The notes under the pieces are model-generated. The model saw only the letters and a list, made by a program, of their open reading frames with translations, searched no databases and had not been told where the DNA came from. Positions 41,134 to 50,440 of a stretch of 64,000 bases of DNA are shown here, piece after piece. How positions within the stretch are numbered: the first letter of the stretch is position 1; each line of letters starts with the position of its first letter. The DNA comes from Selaginella moellendorffii (taxonomy: Eukaryota; Streptophyta; Lycopodiopsida; Selaginellales; Selaginellaceae): contig NW_003314373.1 in NCBI RefSeq assembly GCF_000143415.4, forward strand, positions 248,001 through 312,000. Direction: 5' to 3'. The translations under genes and the position numbers were made by a program.

Positions 41134-42822
41134 ATGCATGGAGAGAAGCCGCTCGATCGAAATGCGTGCTTGGAGCTTATCAGATCGTGCACGACACTAT
41201 CCATGGCCAAGGAAGTTCACTCGCGAGTGGAGCACCGCCTTGCGTCGGATTCATTCGTCGCAAACATGCTTCTGCAGCTCTACGACAAGTGCGGGAGCAT
41301 CAGCTCGGCCCGGCGAATATTCGATAGCATACCCCGCAAGGACATTTTCTCCTGGAACTTCATGCTCTCTGCATATTCCCACAAAGGGCATCTGGAGAAA
41401 GCAAAAGTGACATTCTTGGAGATGCCCGTGAGGGACATTGTTTCGTGGAACACAGTGGTGGCGGCATTTGGAAGCAACGGTCGGGTCGAGGATGCGGGAC
41501 GCGTGTTTGACCAGATGCCAGAGAGGAATCTCTCCTCGTGGACGGCTTTGATCCTAGCATATACCTGGAACGGGCATATGCATGGCGCTAGAGAGGTCTA
41601 TAATGGCATGCCCGAGAGAGATCTCGTCTCATCCACGGCAATGCTCTGTGGATATTCTCAAAACCAGATTCTCGATGGCGCAAAGGAAATCTTTGAGGAA
41701 ATGGAAGTGAGAGACATTGTGTCGTGGACATCGATGCTGAGCGCATATGCTCAGAAAGGGAAGCTCCAAGATGCCGAGAGAATGTTCGATACGATGCCCG
41801 AGAGAAACTCCGTGACATGGACTGTCTTGTTGGTCGCTTACGTTCGAGCTGGAAACTTGAGACTGGCAGAGAGAATATTTGATGAAATGGAGGAACGCAG
41901 TGTTGTCTCGTGGGGAGCAATGGTGACAGCATATAACCAAACCGGGGATCTTGACAAGGCTAGAGAAGTGTTTGATTCCATGCCAGAGAGAACACAAGCT
42001 TCATGGAACACCATGCTGACGGGATATGCCCACAACGGGTATATCAAAGAAGCGGAGCTCTTGCTTGGCTTGATGCCCGAGAAGGACCCCATAACGTTCT
42101 CTGTAATGCTAGTATGTTATGGGCAACACGGTTTTGTGGAAGAAGCTAAGCACGTATATGATTCCATGCAAGGGTGGGACATGGCTGTCACGAATGCAAT
42201 GCTCTTAGCATATGCCGTCCAGGGGCATCTGAAGCTTATGCTGGAATTCATGTTCCAAATGCCAGAAGTGGACTTGGTTTCCTGGACTATAATATTAACG
42301 GCATTTGCACGTTCTGGGAACATTGCCCAAGCAAAGATTTTGTTTGATAGGATGCAAAGTCATGATTTAATTGCATGGAATGCTATGCTAGCTGCATATG
42401 CTCAAAGTGGATATCCCGTTGAAGCTTTAGAAGTTTCTCATTTGCTTAAGATGGCTGCTGAAATTCCTGATGGAATTAGCTTTGCGAGTGCCCTCATGGC
42501 ATGCAGCCATCAAGGAGATATCGAAAGAGGGCTCTCATTGTTTAGATCGATGATAGGAGACTTTGGAATTTGGCCGGAGAGGCAACACTTTTGCTGGATG
42601 ATAGATCTTCTGGGTCGTGTTGGGTATTTAGATAATGCCAATGATCTAATAAGAGAAATGCCAGTTGAGCCAAATGTGCTTGACTGGCGATGCTTGCTTG
42701 GAGCTTGTAAAAGTGTCAAAAATGAAAAATGTGGGATGGCAGCAATGGAAGAAGTAATAAGGCTGGATGAAAAAAATGCAGGGGCATTTGTGCTATTTAC
42801 CCATATATGTTCTCTTTTTTAA
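41134..42822 (+). CDS. Intronless PPR protein, S-motif type, no E2/DYW
   Basis: From the first in-frame ATG (41134, MHGEKPLDRNACLELIRSC) to 42822, a single exon of 562 residues. It has the first motif DSFVANMLLQLYDKCGSISS, then about a dozen 31-residue S-type PPR motifs (MPERNLSSWTALI, MEVRDIVSWTSML and so on). The longer IPDGISFASALMACSHQG motif, a motif with DFGIWPERQHFCWMIDLLGRVG and a short E1-like tail (LDWRCLLGACKSV…) ending in FVLFTHICSLF follow. It is by family an RNA-binding organellar protein. The frame is open upstream of 41134 only through a non-ATG codon. The AT-rich tail right after the stop suggests the original C-terminus may have been replaced. Confidence 0.88.
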   Translation: MHGEKPLDRNACLELIRSCTTLSMAKEVHSRVEHRLASDSFVANMLLQLYDKCGSISSARRIFDSIPRKDIFSWNFMLSAYSHKGHLEKAKVTFLEMPVRDIVSWNTVVAAFGSNGRVEDAGRVFDQMPERNLSSWTALILAYTWNGHMHGAREVYNGMPERDLVSSTAMLCGYSQNQILDGAKEIFEEMEVRDIVSWTSMLSAYAQKGKLQDAERMFDTMPERNSVTWTVLLVAYVRAGNLRLAERIFDEMEERSVVSWGAMVTAYNQTGDLDKAREVFDSMPERTQASWNTMLTGYAHNGYIKEAELLLGLMPEKDPITFSVMLVCYGQHGFVEEAKHVYDSMQGWDMAVTNAMLLAYAVQGHLKLMLEFMFQMPEVDLVSWTIILTAFARSGNIAQAKILFDRMQSHDLIAWNAMLAAYAQSGYPVEALEVSHLLKMAAEIPDGISFASALMACSHQGDIERGLSLFRSMIGDFGIWPERQHFCWMIDLLGRVGYLDNANDLIREMPVEPNVLDWRCLLGACKSVKNEKCGMAAMEEVIRLDEKNAGAFVLFTHICSLF

Positions 42823-42946
42823 CATATTTATTAAAAAAAATTGATTTTTAAATAATTCATTTTATATCAAATATATCAATAGTGTTCTTATTAAATCATT
42901 CATTCTTAATTAATATAAGTCATTATAAGTCATAGATACTTACAAT

Positions 42947-43120
42947 TGTGAGTGCATGGAATATGAAAAGGGAATATAGAAATGTGCATATCAATTAGCC
43001 CAAAAACCCTAGCTTATATACAGGAGCGAGTGGTCCGGATTGAAACCAATCCGACGGCTACCAAAATCCACTACGCTAATATTAGTATACGGCATCGTAG
43101 CCATACACTTGGCCCTCACA
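42947..43120 (-). repeat. 3' LTR of the young gypsy element
   Basis: 174 bp with TGTGAG…CTCACA ends. Three differences from the 5' LTR at 47973-48146. In element orientation it follows the polypurine tract directly. Confidence 0.93.
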
Positions 43121-44257
43121 CCTCCTCTCGGAATAATGGAAGGCCGTCAGGGTTCTCTTGTAGATGGGCCGGGATCTGGAGGAATGTCAGGAGGAGGCAT
43201 CGGCGGATCGGTAGACGGTATTAACTGCTCCTGATCCCTTTGTATGAAGCGTTTTAACCGCTGCACATGCACAATCTCCGGAGGATCGGCCTGCTGAATG
43301 TCATGCCGAACCTCATAAACTTGCGGTCCAACTTGCCGCAACACCCGATATGGTCCTTTCCACTGCGCAAGGAGCCCCTTAGATAAACCACGTACCGTAA
43401 GATGGGGAAAACGGACTAACACCAAATCATCCACTTTGTACTCCGCAGGTGGACGATGATGGGAGTTGTAGTGCCGTTGTTGTCCCACTTGTATGCGGCC
43501 TAAATGTTCGGAAGACTCTGCTCGGACGAGTGGAAGAATGCTTGTCAAATACTGATCCCATGACCTAGCATCAGGAGCTCATGGCAATCGCGAAGGTAAA
43601 CCCAACTCTGTTGGTAATATTGGATCATGATCATATAGAAGTTTATATGGTGAAGCACCAACAGAACTCTACACCCCTGTGACATAGGCATACCGAAGAG
43701 ACGGCAAATAACCATCCCAATCCGAATGCTAAAAGCTCACATACTTCGCAATCATCCCTTTGAATGTCTGAACGAGCCGTTCCACCAGACCGTCTGATTG
43801 TGGATGATAAGCGCTCGTAAAAGTGTGGCGTATCCCCAACCGAGATGTCAAAACATGAAATACCTCAGCCATAAATGCAGGACCATTATCCGAAAGAATC
43901 CGTTCTGGACAAGAATGCTGGAATACCACTCGATTGAGGAGGAAGTATCCAACAGCAGTTGCAGAGGCGCTAGCAAGAGCACCAACTTCCACCCAACGAG
44001 TCAAGTAGTCAGAAGCAATAATAACATACTCATTGCCAGCAGTCGATCGTGGAAAAGGTCCCATAAGATCAAACGCCACCAACTCAAACGGACGGGAAAT
44101 TGCAATTGACTCCAACTGTCCTTCCGCAGCACAAGGGAGAGTATTACGAGCTTGGCACCAAACGCAGCTACGCACATACCGGATAATATCACGTCGCATC
44201 TCCGGCCAATAGAAAGACCTGCGCAGCTTCTCGGTGACACGACGGTGTCCCATATGC

Positions 44258-44451
44258 TGTAAGTAACCAAAGGGAACAACTCGAGAGACGATCCATGGGG
44301 TTCAAATATAAAGGGAAAGGGCCCATGAATAAGAGTGCACCCCTTTTTCCAATCGGTTAAGGGTCTTGGGATAGTTGGAGTTAAGCGTCCTTGGGTTTGA
44401 ATAGTACTGGGCTGGGTGACCTTCCGGGAAGTCCAAACTCAGGAGCTTACA
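44258..44451 (+). mobile_element. Solo LTR of a Cassandra-like TRIM element carrying 5S rRNA-derived sequence
   Basis: The 194-bp insert starts TGTAAG and ends CTTACA and is flanked by a perfect 5-bp duplication, TATGC (44253-44257 and 44452-44456). Removing it restores an uninterrupted integrase zinc-finger region, and the decayed paralogous element near 6085-6110 shows the empty site. Inside lies a 55-bp match to the 3' half of plant 5S rRNA (44380-44434). LTRs with a 5S-derived Pol III promoter are the hallmark of the Cassandra family of terminal-repeat retrotransposons in miniature. Only one LTR is present, so this is a solo LTR formed by recombination. Confidence 0.85.
44380..44434 (+). 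other. 5S rRNA-derived segment (internal promoter region)
   Basis: GTTAAGCGTCCTTGGG corresponds to 5S rRNA box A, and GGGTGACCTTCCGGGAAGTC to box C; the whole 55 bp differs from the plant 5S gene at about 8 positions by my count from memory. It is not a complete 5S gene: the first half is missing or unrecognisable. Confidence 0.85.
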
Positions 44452-44724
44452 TATGCCCACCGAGAACAGGAGAATCATGGTAGGCATGGAGAAACCGCGG
44501 AATAAACACCGAAGGCACCACCAACCGTAAATGATCATCAGGATCCATCCCCACAAAATAAAGAAGGCCATCTTCAAAGCGATATTGAGAATGTAAATGC
44601 CGGAAAGGCAAGTCATCAGCAAGTGATGCAGGATTCTCAAACCCATCTCGAAGCCTTCGAATCCCGGCTCAATCTTTTGAGCCTCGCGAACCTCATCAAG
44701 AGAAGGTAGATCTTGCTCCGCGCC

Positions 44725-46809
44725 CTATGGACACTGAACATCAAGGATAGCAACTGCCGACGGCACAGAATCCTCATCTAGAAAATTCACAGATGCTGGA
44801 ACAACAAGTTCATCAGAAACATGAGAAGTGAGTGGAGAAGGAAGAGGAGCTCGAAAAAGGGCATCAGCATCAGCCATAGAACTCCCTGGGCGATGAACAA
44901 CATCGAAATCATATATCTGAAGCTTCAAAGCCCATCGAGCCGTACGACCAACCAGGTTCTTCCGCTTCAATAATGAAGTAACAGCAGCATGGTCACCTTC
45001 AAGTAACGTCCGAGAACCATGTAGATATGCATGAAGTTTCTCGAAACCCCAGACTACTGCTAAACACTCCTTCTCCGTCATGGAGTAGTTCATCTCCGCT
45101 GGTTGTAATGTACGGCTTATGTATGCAATGGGATGGCGCTGACCAGGCACACTCGAGCTCTCTTGCATCAACACACCTCCAAGACCAATGTCAGAAGCAT
45201 CCACGCGCAAAATAAAAGGTCGAGTGTAGTCAGGATATGCCAAAACCAGAGGAGTCGTCAATAGCTCTTTGAGATCCACGAACACCCGCTCACAATCCGG
45301 AGACCAGATGAAAGATGACGTTGATGACTTCAGCAACGCTCGCAATGGTGTAGTGCGATCGGAAAGATGATCCACAAAACGACCAAGATACTGCACCTTA
45401 CCCAAAAAGCGCTGCACATCATTCACACACTTCGGAGTAGGGAACTTTAGAACAGCCACAAGTTTGTCAGGATCAACTTGCAAACCCTCACGAGAAATAC
45501 GGTACCCAAGATAAGTTGTGTCCTTGGACCCAAACACGCACTTTGACCGCTTCAGCTTTAAACCAACATCGCGTAACCGATCCAACACTTTACAAACATC
45601 ACGAACGTGCTCCTCCCACGTCCCCTCCGAGTGGATCAAGACATTATCAATGAAGTCAGCAGTCACCTCCGGCATATCGCAAAGAACCTCATCCATCATC
45701 CGCTGAAAAGTTGCAGGAGCATTGTTCAAACCAAACGGCATCACCAAAAACTCGTACAAACCAAATGGTGTACGAAAAGCAGTCTTAGGAATATCTTCTT
45801 CGGCCATCGGTACTTGCCAATACCCAGAAGCAAGATCTAGCTTGGTGAACCAACGACTTCGCCCCAGACGATCCAAGAGATCAGCAATGTGAGGAAGAGG
45901 GTACACATCCGGGATCGTTACTTCATTTAACGGACGATAGTCAATGCAAAAACAAATACTCCCATCAGGCTTCGTCACAAGATGAGGTTCACATGCCCAA
46001 GGACTCCGCGACTTCCGAATAACACCCTTCTCCAACATCTCCTTGACGTTTGCACGTAAAATCTTGATCTCCTTGGGTGACCGACGACGAACAGGAACCT
46101 TGATTGGACGAGCATCCCCGGTTGGAATGGGATGATGTGTGGCAATCTTGGCCCCAGACGATAGGTCAAATTCAAAGAGATCAGAATACTCCTTCATGAG
46201 CTGGTCAACAGCTGCAACACAAAGATCATCGAAGGGATCGGAAAAGGGAAGAGTAGAACAAGATGGAAACACAAGAGGAAATAGTGGGGGAACAAAAGTA
46301 ATGGAAGCAGAGGTAGAAGTAGAGGGACGAAGAGGTACGGAAGTGAGAGGAATGGATGAAACATAAGGAAGTATGAGACAAGGGGGAGAAGCCTCAAAGT
46401 CACACTTGGCATGATTGTGCTGCAACCAATCCATACCAAGAATGAGGTCAAAAGCTTGACTCGGCACCACCCGCAACGACTGCAACTCAAGCTCAAGATC
46501 GCCCACACGCACAACTAGGTCCGCCTCATCTCGTGCACATGCATGTGTACGGCTGTTGCCATAAAGAATGAAAACTGGATCCGCCGCACGACGCAAGTGT
46601 AGACGACAACGTGTGGCAACAGGTCGAGCAATAGAAGATAAACTCGAACCTGTATCAACCAACACGGAGAGAAGAATAGGAGACCTCTTGTTATAAAAAC
46701 GAGCTTGGAAAGTAAACACTAGATGAACCGGTGCCGAGTGAACCCCTTGATGATACTCCCGAAAGAAAGATGGAGGGGTCACTAACTTATTCGCGCAAGG
46801 TCCCTCCAT
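44725..46809 (-). pseudogene. Gypsy pol: protease, reverse transcriptase, RNase H
   Basis: The frame starts with the ATG at 46809-46807 that overlaps the gag stop (TAATG) and runs 694 residues to a stop at 44725. Retropepsin-like protease: LSVLVDTGSSLSS and DLILGMDWLQ. Reverse transcriptase: KPDGSICFCIDYRPLNE, RWFTKLDLASGYWQVP, FGLNNAPATFQRMMDEVL, and at the catalytic site F-I-D-N, where the second aspartate of the usual pair is replaced. RNase H: LRVDASDIGLGGVLMQ, EKECLAVVWGFEKLHAY, GDHAAVTSLL, DFDVVHRPGSSMADAD. The catalytic change and the early stop before integrase make this copy unlikely to be autonomous. Confidence 0.9.
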
Positions 46810-47741
46810 TACTCGCGCGACTCCTCGTTTCCCAAATGCACCTCGATATCCAAACCTTCCACCGCAGCAGCACCAACGGGACGTTGCTGATGCCAAGGTC
46901 TCCACCCAGGAAATGGAGGTCGCCAATCCGGAAAGCGCCGACAACGCCGATAAGTATGACCAACTTCATCACATGCCCAGCAACGAACGTCACGGCCACG
47001 ACCACGTCCTCGCCCTTGTCCTTGGACTCGAGTAGCAGCAGCATCAACCTCCATGGGAACAGGACCATCACTCATAGGAAGTGGAGCTGAAGGACGTGTA
47101 GCAAGAAGTGGAAGAGGCGACATCTCATAATGTTGTGCCAAGCGAAGAGCATCGTCAAGAGTGGCAGGAGCAAGTGCATGCACAAGTCCGACAAGATCTT
47201 GACGAAGTGCTGGCCACAACATTCCTAGCTTGATCCGCTCCGACATATTTGGCTCCGCACAAAGCAAAAGACTTCGGAAACGAACGCCAAATTGCATCAC
47301 CGACTTAGATGGCCCTTGGCGAAGACGATGCAATTGTTGGAAGGCATCATCACAATCGTCGGCGTGTCCGAAGGCGCGTTTGAAGACGTCCGGAAGAATA
47401 CTCCAATCGCCACGAGTGGCTGCGCTCAATCCATTGTACCACTGCAATGCCGTCCCTTGGAGACATGTGGGGAACTCACGCAAACGTCGAGCATCATCCC
47501 AAGAATGATATGTGGCAATCACCGTGAAGTGATCGAACCAATGGTACACATCATCCCCAGGATTCCCACAAAAGAACTCCGGCCGAACGCGAGGATTGGC
47601 ACCAAGAGCAGGAGGAGGTGTACCATGTGCCGTGAACGCCGCCATCAACTGAGTTTGGTTGTTCAATTGCAAGCGCATTGCATCAAGCAATTGAACCAAC
47701 TGCTGCTCTAGAGTCAAAGGAGGAGATTGTGGATCGGCCAT
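46809..47741 (-). CDS. Gypsy Gag with CCHC zinc knuckle
   Basis: 310 residues from MADPQSPPLTLEQQLVQLLD. The capsid-like region (VRPEFFCGNPGDDVYHWFDH … TALQWYNGLS) resembles plant retrotransposon gag. It is followed by an arginine/glycine-rich stretch (GQGRGRGRGRD) and a zinc knuckle CWACDEVGHTYRRC (CX2CX4HX4C). The stop codon overlaps the pol ATG. An upstream in-frame ATG would add a hydrophobic leader and is not preferred. The frame is intact. Confidence 0.88.
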   Translation of the reverse strand: MADPQSPPLTLEQQLVQLLDAMRLQLNNQTQLMAAFTAHGTPPPALGANPRVRPEFFCGNPGDDVYHWFDHFTVIATYHSWDDARRLREFPTCLQGTALQWYNGLSAATRGDWSILPDVFKRAFGHADDCDDAFQQLHRLRQGPSKSVMQFGVRFRSLLLCAEPNMSERIKLGMLWPALRQDLVGLVHALAPATLDDALRLAQHYEMSPLPLLATRPSAPLPMSDGPVPMEVDAAATRVQGQGRGRGRGRDVRCWACDEVGHTYRRCRRFPDWRPPFPGWRPWHQQRPVGAAAVEGLDIEVHLGNEESRE

Positions 47742-47972
47742 GAAGATGACAAAAAGAAAAAGCAAAAGAAGAGAAATGACAAAAAGCTGGAAAGAAATGG
47801 TAGATCTAGACAATGCAAAAAGTTAGATCTAAACCAAAATCCTGAAAGGAAAGAACAAAAGAAAGGAAATGGAAAAAGCTAGATCTAGACAATGCAAAAG
47901 CTAGATCTAAACCGAAATCCCAAATCCAAGCACTCCCCAGGGACAATCAAAAGTGCCCCTCAGTTCCACCAA

Positions 47973-48146
47973 TGTGAGTGCATAGAATATGGAAAGGGAA
48001 TATAGAAATGTGCATATCAATTAGCCCAAAAACCCTAGCTTATATACAGGAGCGAGTGGTCCGGATTGAAACCAATCCGACGGCTACCAAAATCCACTAC
48101 GCTAATATTAGTATACGGCATCGTAGCCGTACACTTGGCCCTCACA
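47973..48146 (-). repeat. 5' LTR of the young gypsy element
   Basis: 174 bp. The internal region just inside it begins, in element orientation, TTGGTGGAACTGAGGGG, the expected primer-binding position. Confidence 0.93.
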
Positions 48147-48178
48147 CAATGAATTATTAGAAATATACCTAAAAATTA

Positions 48179-48330
48179 ATAAAATACTAATTAGCAAAAC
48201 GAAATTGAATTCCACTAGATAAAACTAAATTAAAATTATTATAATGATTTTAAAAAATATCTACTTTCTAGAATAATAAATGAAGCAGAAAAATTTAACA
48301 TATCTGAAATTTAATCTTGTTAAAGTTTAC
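48179..48330 (-). pseudogene. Remnant of a lectin gene copy
   Basis: Short blocks match the 3' and middle parts of the lectin gene at 38785-39349: TTAGCAAAA near the stop, AAAACTAAATTA followed by AATTATT, and AATAATAAATGAAGCAG…AAATTTAACAT. Most of the lectin domain is deleted. It lies immediately beside the young gypsy element. Confidence 0.6.
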
Positions 48331-49889
48331 TTAATATTTTTTTAATAATAACTCATAATATTTAATCATCTCCAAAATTTATATTACAAATTTTGGATAG
48401 AAAATAAGGAATCAATTCTTTATCTAAATATTAAATCTGACCTTTGGAATGGAGGTGTCCATGGAGTCCCAAATTATTTTTGAGCTTAAGAAGGCCATAC
48501 TTCAGCCACAGAGCAGTAGCAAGCCATGTGTAGCCAGGGACAACAACAAGAACAAATAAAAAAAATTGTTGAAAATTTTCTAGAAAAATAGAATAAAAAA
48601 GTCTTAACAATAGACTATCAAAGTGTGCCACCACCTAGCAAGAGCAACAACAAAATCAATCAAATCTAGTTGTCAACATGGCCACACTAGCAGTGACAAG
48701 TCAGATGAAGTATCCTAATGAACTTGTGAGCATGACAAACAATGAGCAACAACAATGTTTTCCTGCAATGATGTAACAGTAGAGTGGTACACAATAGTAA
48801 TGGCAAGAGAAACTTTTGTAGATTAGGATGCTTGGAAGAATGCATTTTTAAATGTTTCTTGCCTTGTCAACAATGATTACCTTGTTGTCAATCTAGAGGT
48901 ATGCAATGTAATAATGGTAACTTCTCTCAAAGAAGGATCCATGACCTTCAGTGAATGATCAATTGTGATAGACATGTATAGACCCATACTGAGATCATGT
49001 TTTTTTTTCGATTAGCTTAAGGTTTGATCAAAATAAGTTTTTAGACTTATAAAAATAGAGGTTTTAGGATTTTGAAGGCACTAATTTGCACTCACTACTT
49101 TGTTTTATGGAAATTGAGAGAAAACTTTGATCATTTGTATACAATTAGTCAATAGTTCTCAAAAGAAATAAAAACTCTACCTACTTAAATCATTCATATA
49201 CTTTCCCTAGCCAGATTCTTTATTGATTTACATGGGTTAATTTCAGTTTAAGGATAGTTTTTAAGTTATAGCATGTATCACACAAACTTCTGAACACTAT
49301 CAACTGTCAAACCATTCCTTCCACTATAATTTATAGTTGATATAGTAGATTTAATATAGAAAATTAAGAATATAAAATTTTTATTTTAAACATTGTAAAG
49401 TGAATTCTTAAAATTTTTGAAATATGATTTGGTCTTTCAAAATTCTAACAAAAATAACTTTGTGTACCACATAAATGATGTGAAATTAATACTTTACACA
49501 CATGACCTTCATGACATAAGTTGTAACATAGCCATCTCAAAATTTGACAAATGGCTTAATAATAATTAACTAAATAAATTTATATTATTTTAAAACTTTT
49601 TTCTAAGTAATAACATGTGGTAATATGTATTTAAAAAATTATTATATTAAATTAGTCATAGAGAAATAACAGCAACAACAATTGTATTTAAGCCGGTCCT
49701 TTCAGTGCTACAAGTACCAGTTCCTGTCATAAGTGATGATAATCATCCACATTTTGGATTTCAAAGGACATGGTAAGCTAGAGTTATGCATGGGAGAACT
49801 GCAAAAAACAAATTACCACACAGTGCAAGGTACAAGTGGTGCTTTCCTTGGGCAAGTCACACAACAGCTCCTTTAGATCTTATGCGCAT
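48331..49889. other. AT-rich repeat-like intergenic DNA
   Basis: No gene recognised. The composition is strongly AT-rich with short broken frames; degenerate transposon sequence is likely but no domain can be read. Confidence 0.45.
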
Positions 49890-50440
49890 GAAGAGCAGTA
49901 GTTACTACCTTTAGTCAAATGGCCAAGTTGAGTATAGCAACAAAATCTCAAAGACCATTCTCTCAAAGCTCACTAAAGATTATTCACATTGACATTCAAG
50001 ACTATTGTGGCTGCCAATCCATTCTCTCTAATGTATGGAGTTGAGGCTGTTCTCTCAATTGAGCTCCACATCCCTTCACTCCAGTTTGTTTTGCAATGTG
50101 TGGCTTAGTTTCAACTTACCGATGAGGAGCAGCTCCAAGCTTGGGTATGGGATCTTCTCAAACTTGATCAGCAGTAGCTGAGCACCTTCCTGCCACCAAG
50201 TGTAGGTACAAGGGACAACAAAATCAGTTCCAACAAGATAAACCCTTTCCCACTGGCCAGCTTGTGATGCTTTAGGACTTTGCACCATCCACAAAGTTCT
50301 CTACTAGATGGCTTGGTCCTTTCTTCATCAAAAAGCATATTGGAGATGGTGCATACATCCTCACAGATGAATCAAGTTAAGAGTTGCCCCATGAACATAA
50401 TCACTGCCACCTCAAGCTCTTTCAGCGGTGAGCTGGCTTT
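49890..50440 (+). pseudogene. Degenerate integrase fragment of a second gypsy lineage
   Basis: Across shifting plus-strand frames one can read integrase core pieces: SNGQVE near 49917, KLTKDYSH near 49970, ANPFSLMYGVEAVLSIEL near 50010-50065, then FPTGQLVM, STRWLGPFFIKKHIGDGAYI near 50290-50360 and HCHLKLFQR at the end. The order is that of a Ty3/gypsy integrase and C-terminal domain, but stops and shifts break it throughout. The sequence is clearly different from the family at 42947-48146. Confidence 0.75.

Larger units (their letters stand above)
43147..44724 (-). pseudogene. Integrase and C-terminal part of gypsy pol, broken
   Basis: Downstream of the RNase H stop the frame continues with the integrase zinc finger (GHRRVTEKLRRSFYWPEMRR … CVWCQARN), the catalytic core (AFDLMGPFPR, ILSDNGPAFMAEVF, and the glutamate in SDGLVERLVQTFKGM), and a C-terminal GPY-type segment (VDDLVLVRFPHL, WKGPYRVLRQVG). 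Stops near 43729 and between 43550 and 43730 break the frame, and the zinc finger is split by a 194-bp solo LTR with its 5-bp duplication. The catalytic D, D and E are still visible. Integration would be expected to need a protein supplied in trans. Confidence 0.85.
42947..48146 (-). mobile_element. Full-length Ty3/gypsy LTR retrotransposon, recent but defective
   Basis: A 5200-bp element on the minus strand with two 174-bp LTRs (5' LTR 48146-47973, 3' LTR 43120-42947) that differ at only three positions. Gag (47741-46809) and pol (46809-44725 plus broken integrase) follow in the usual gypsy order PR-RT-RH-INT. The polypurine tract is GAGAGGAGG next to the 3' LTR (about 43131-43121). A clean target duplication is not visible: ACAAT lies immediately left of the element and recurs overlapping the last bases of the right LTR. 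Pol carries stops at 44725 and in the integrase region, and integrase is split by a 5S-bearing solo LTR. Confidence 0.93.

Noticed and set aside
44380-44434. A functional 5S rRNA gene
   Set aside because: Only about the 3' half is recognisable, with about 8 changes in 55 bp; it lies inside LTR ends with a target duplication, so it is element-borne.
42942-48151. A clean 5-bp target duplication for the young gypsy element
   Set aside because: ACAAT on the left matches on the right only if it overlaps the last three bases of the LTR, so a simple duplication cannot be claimed.
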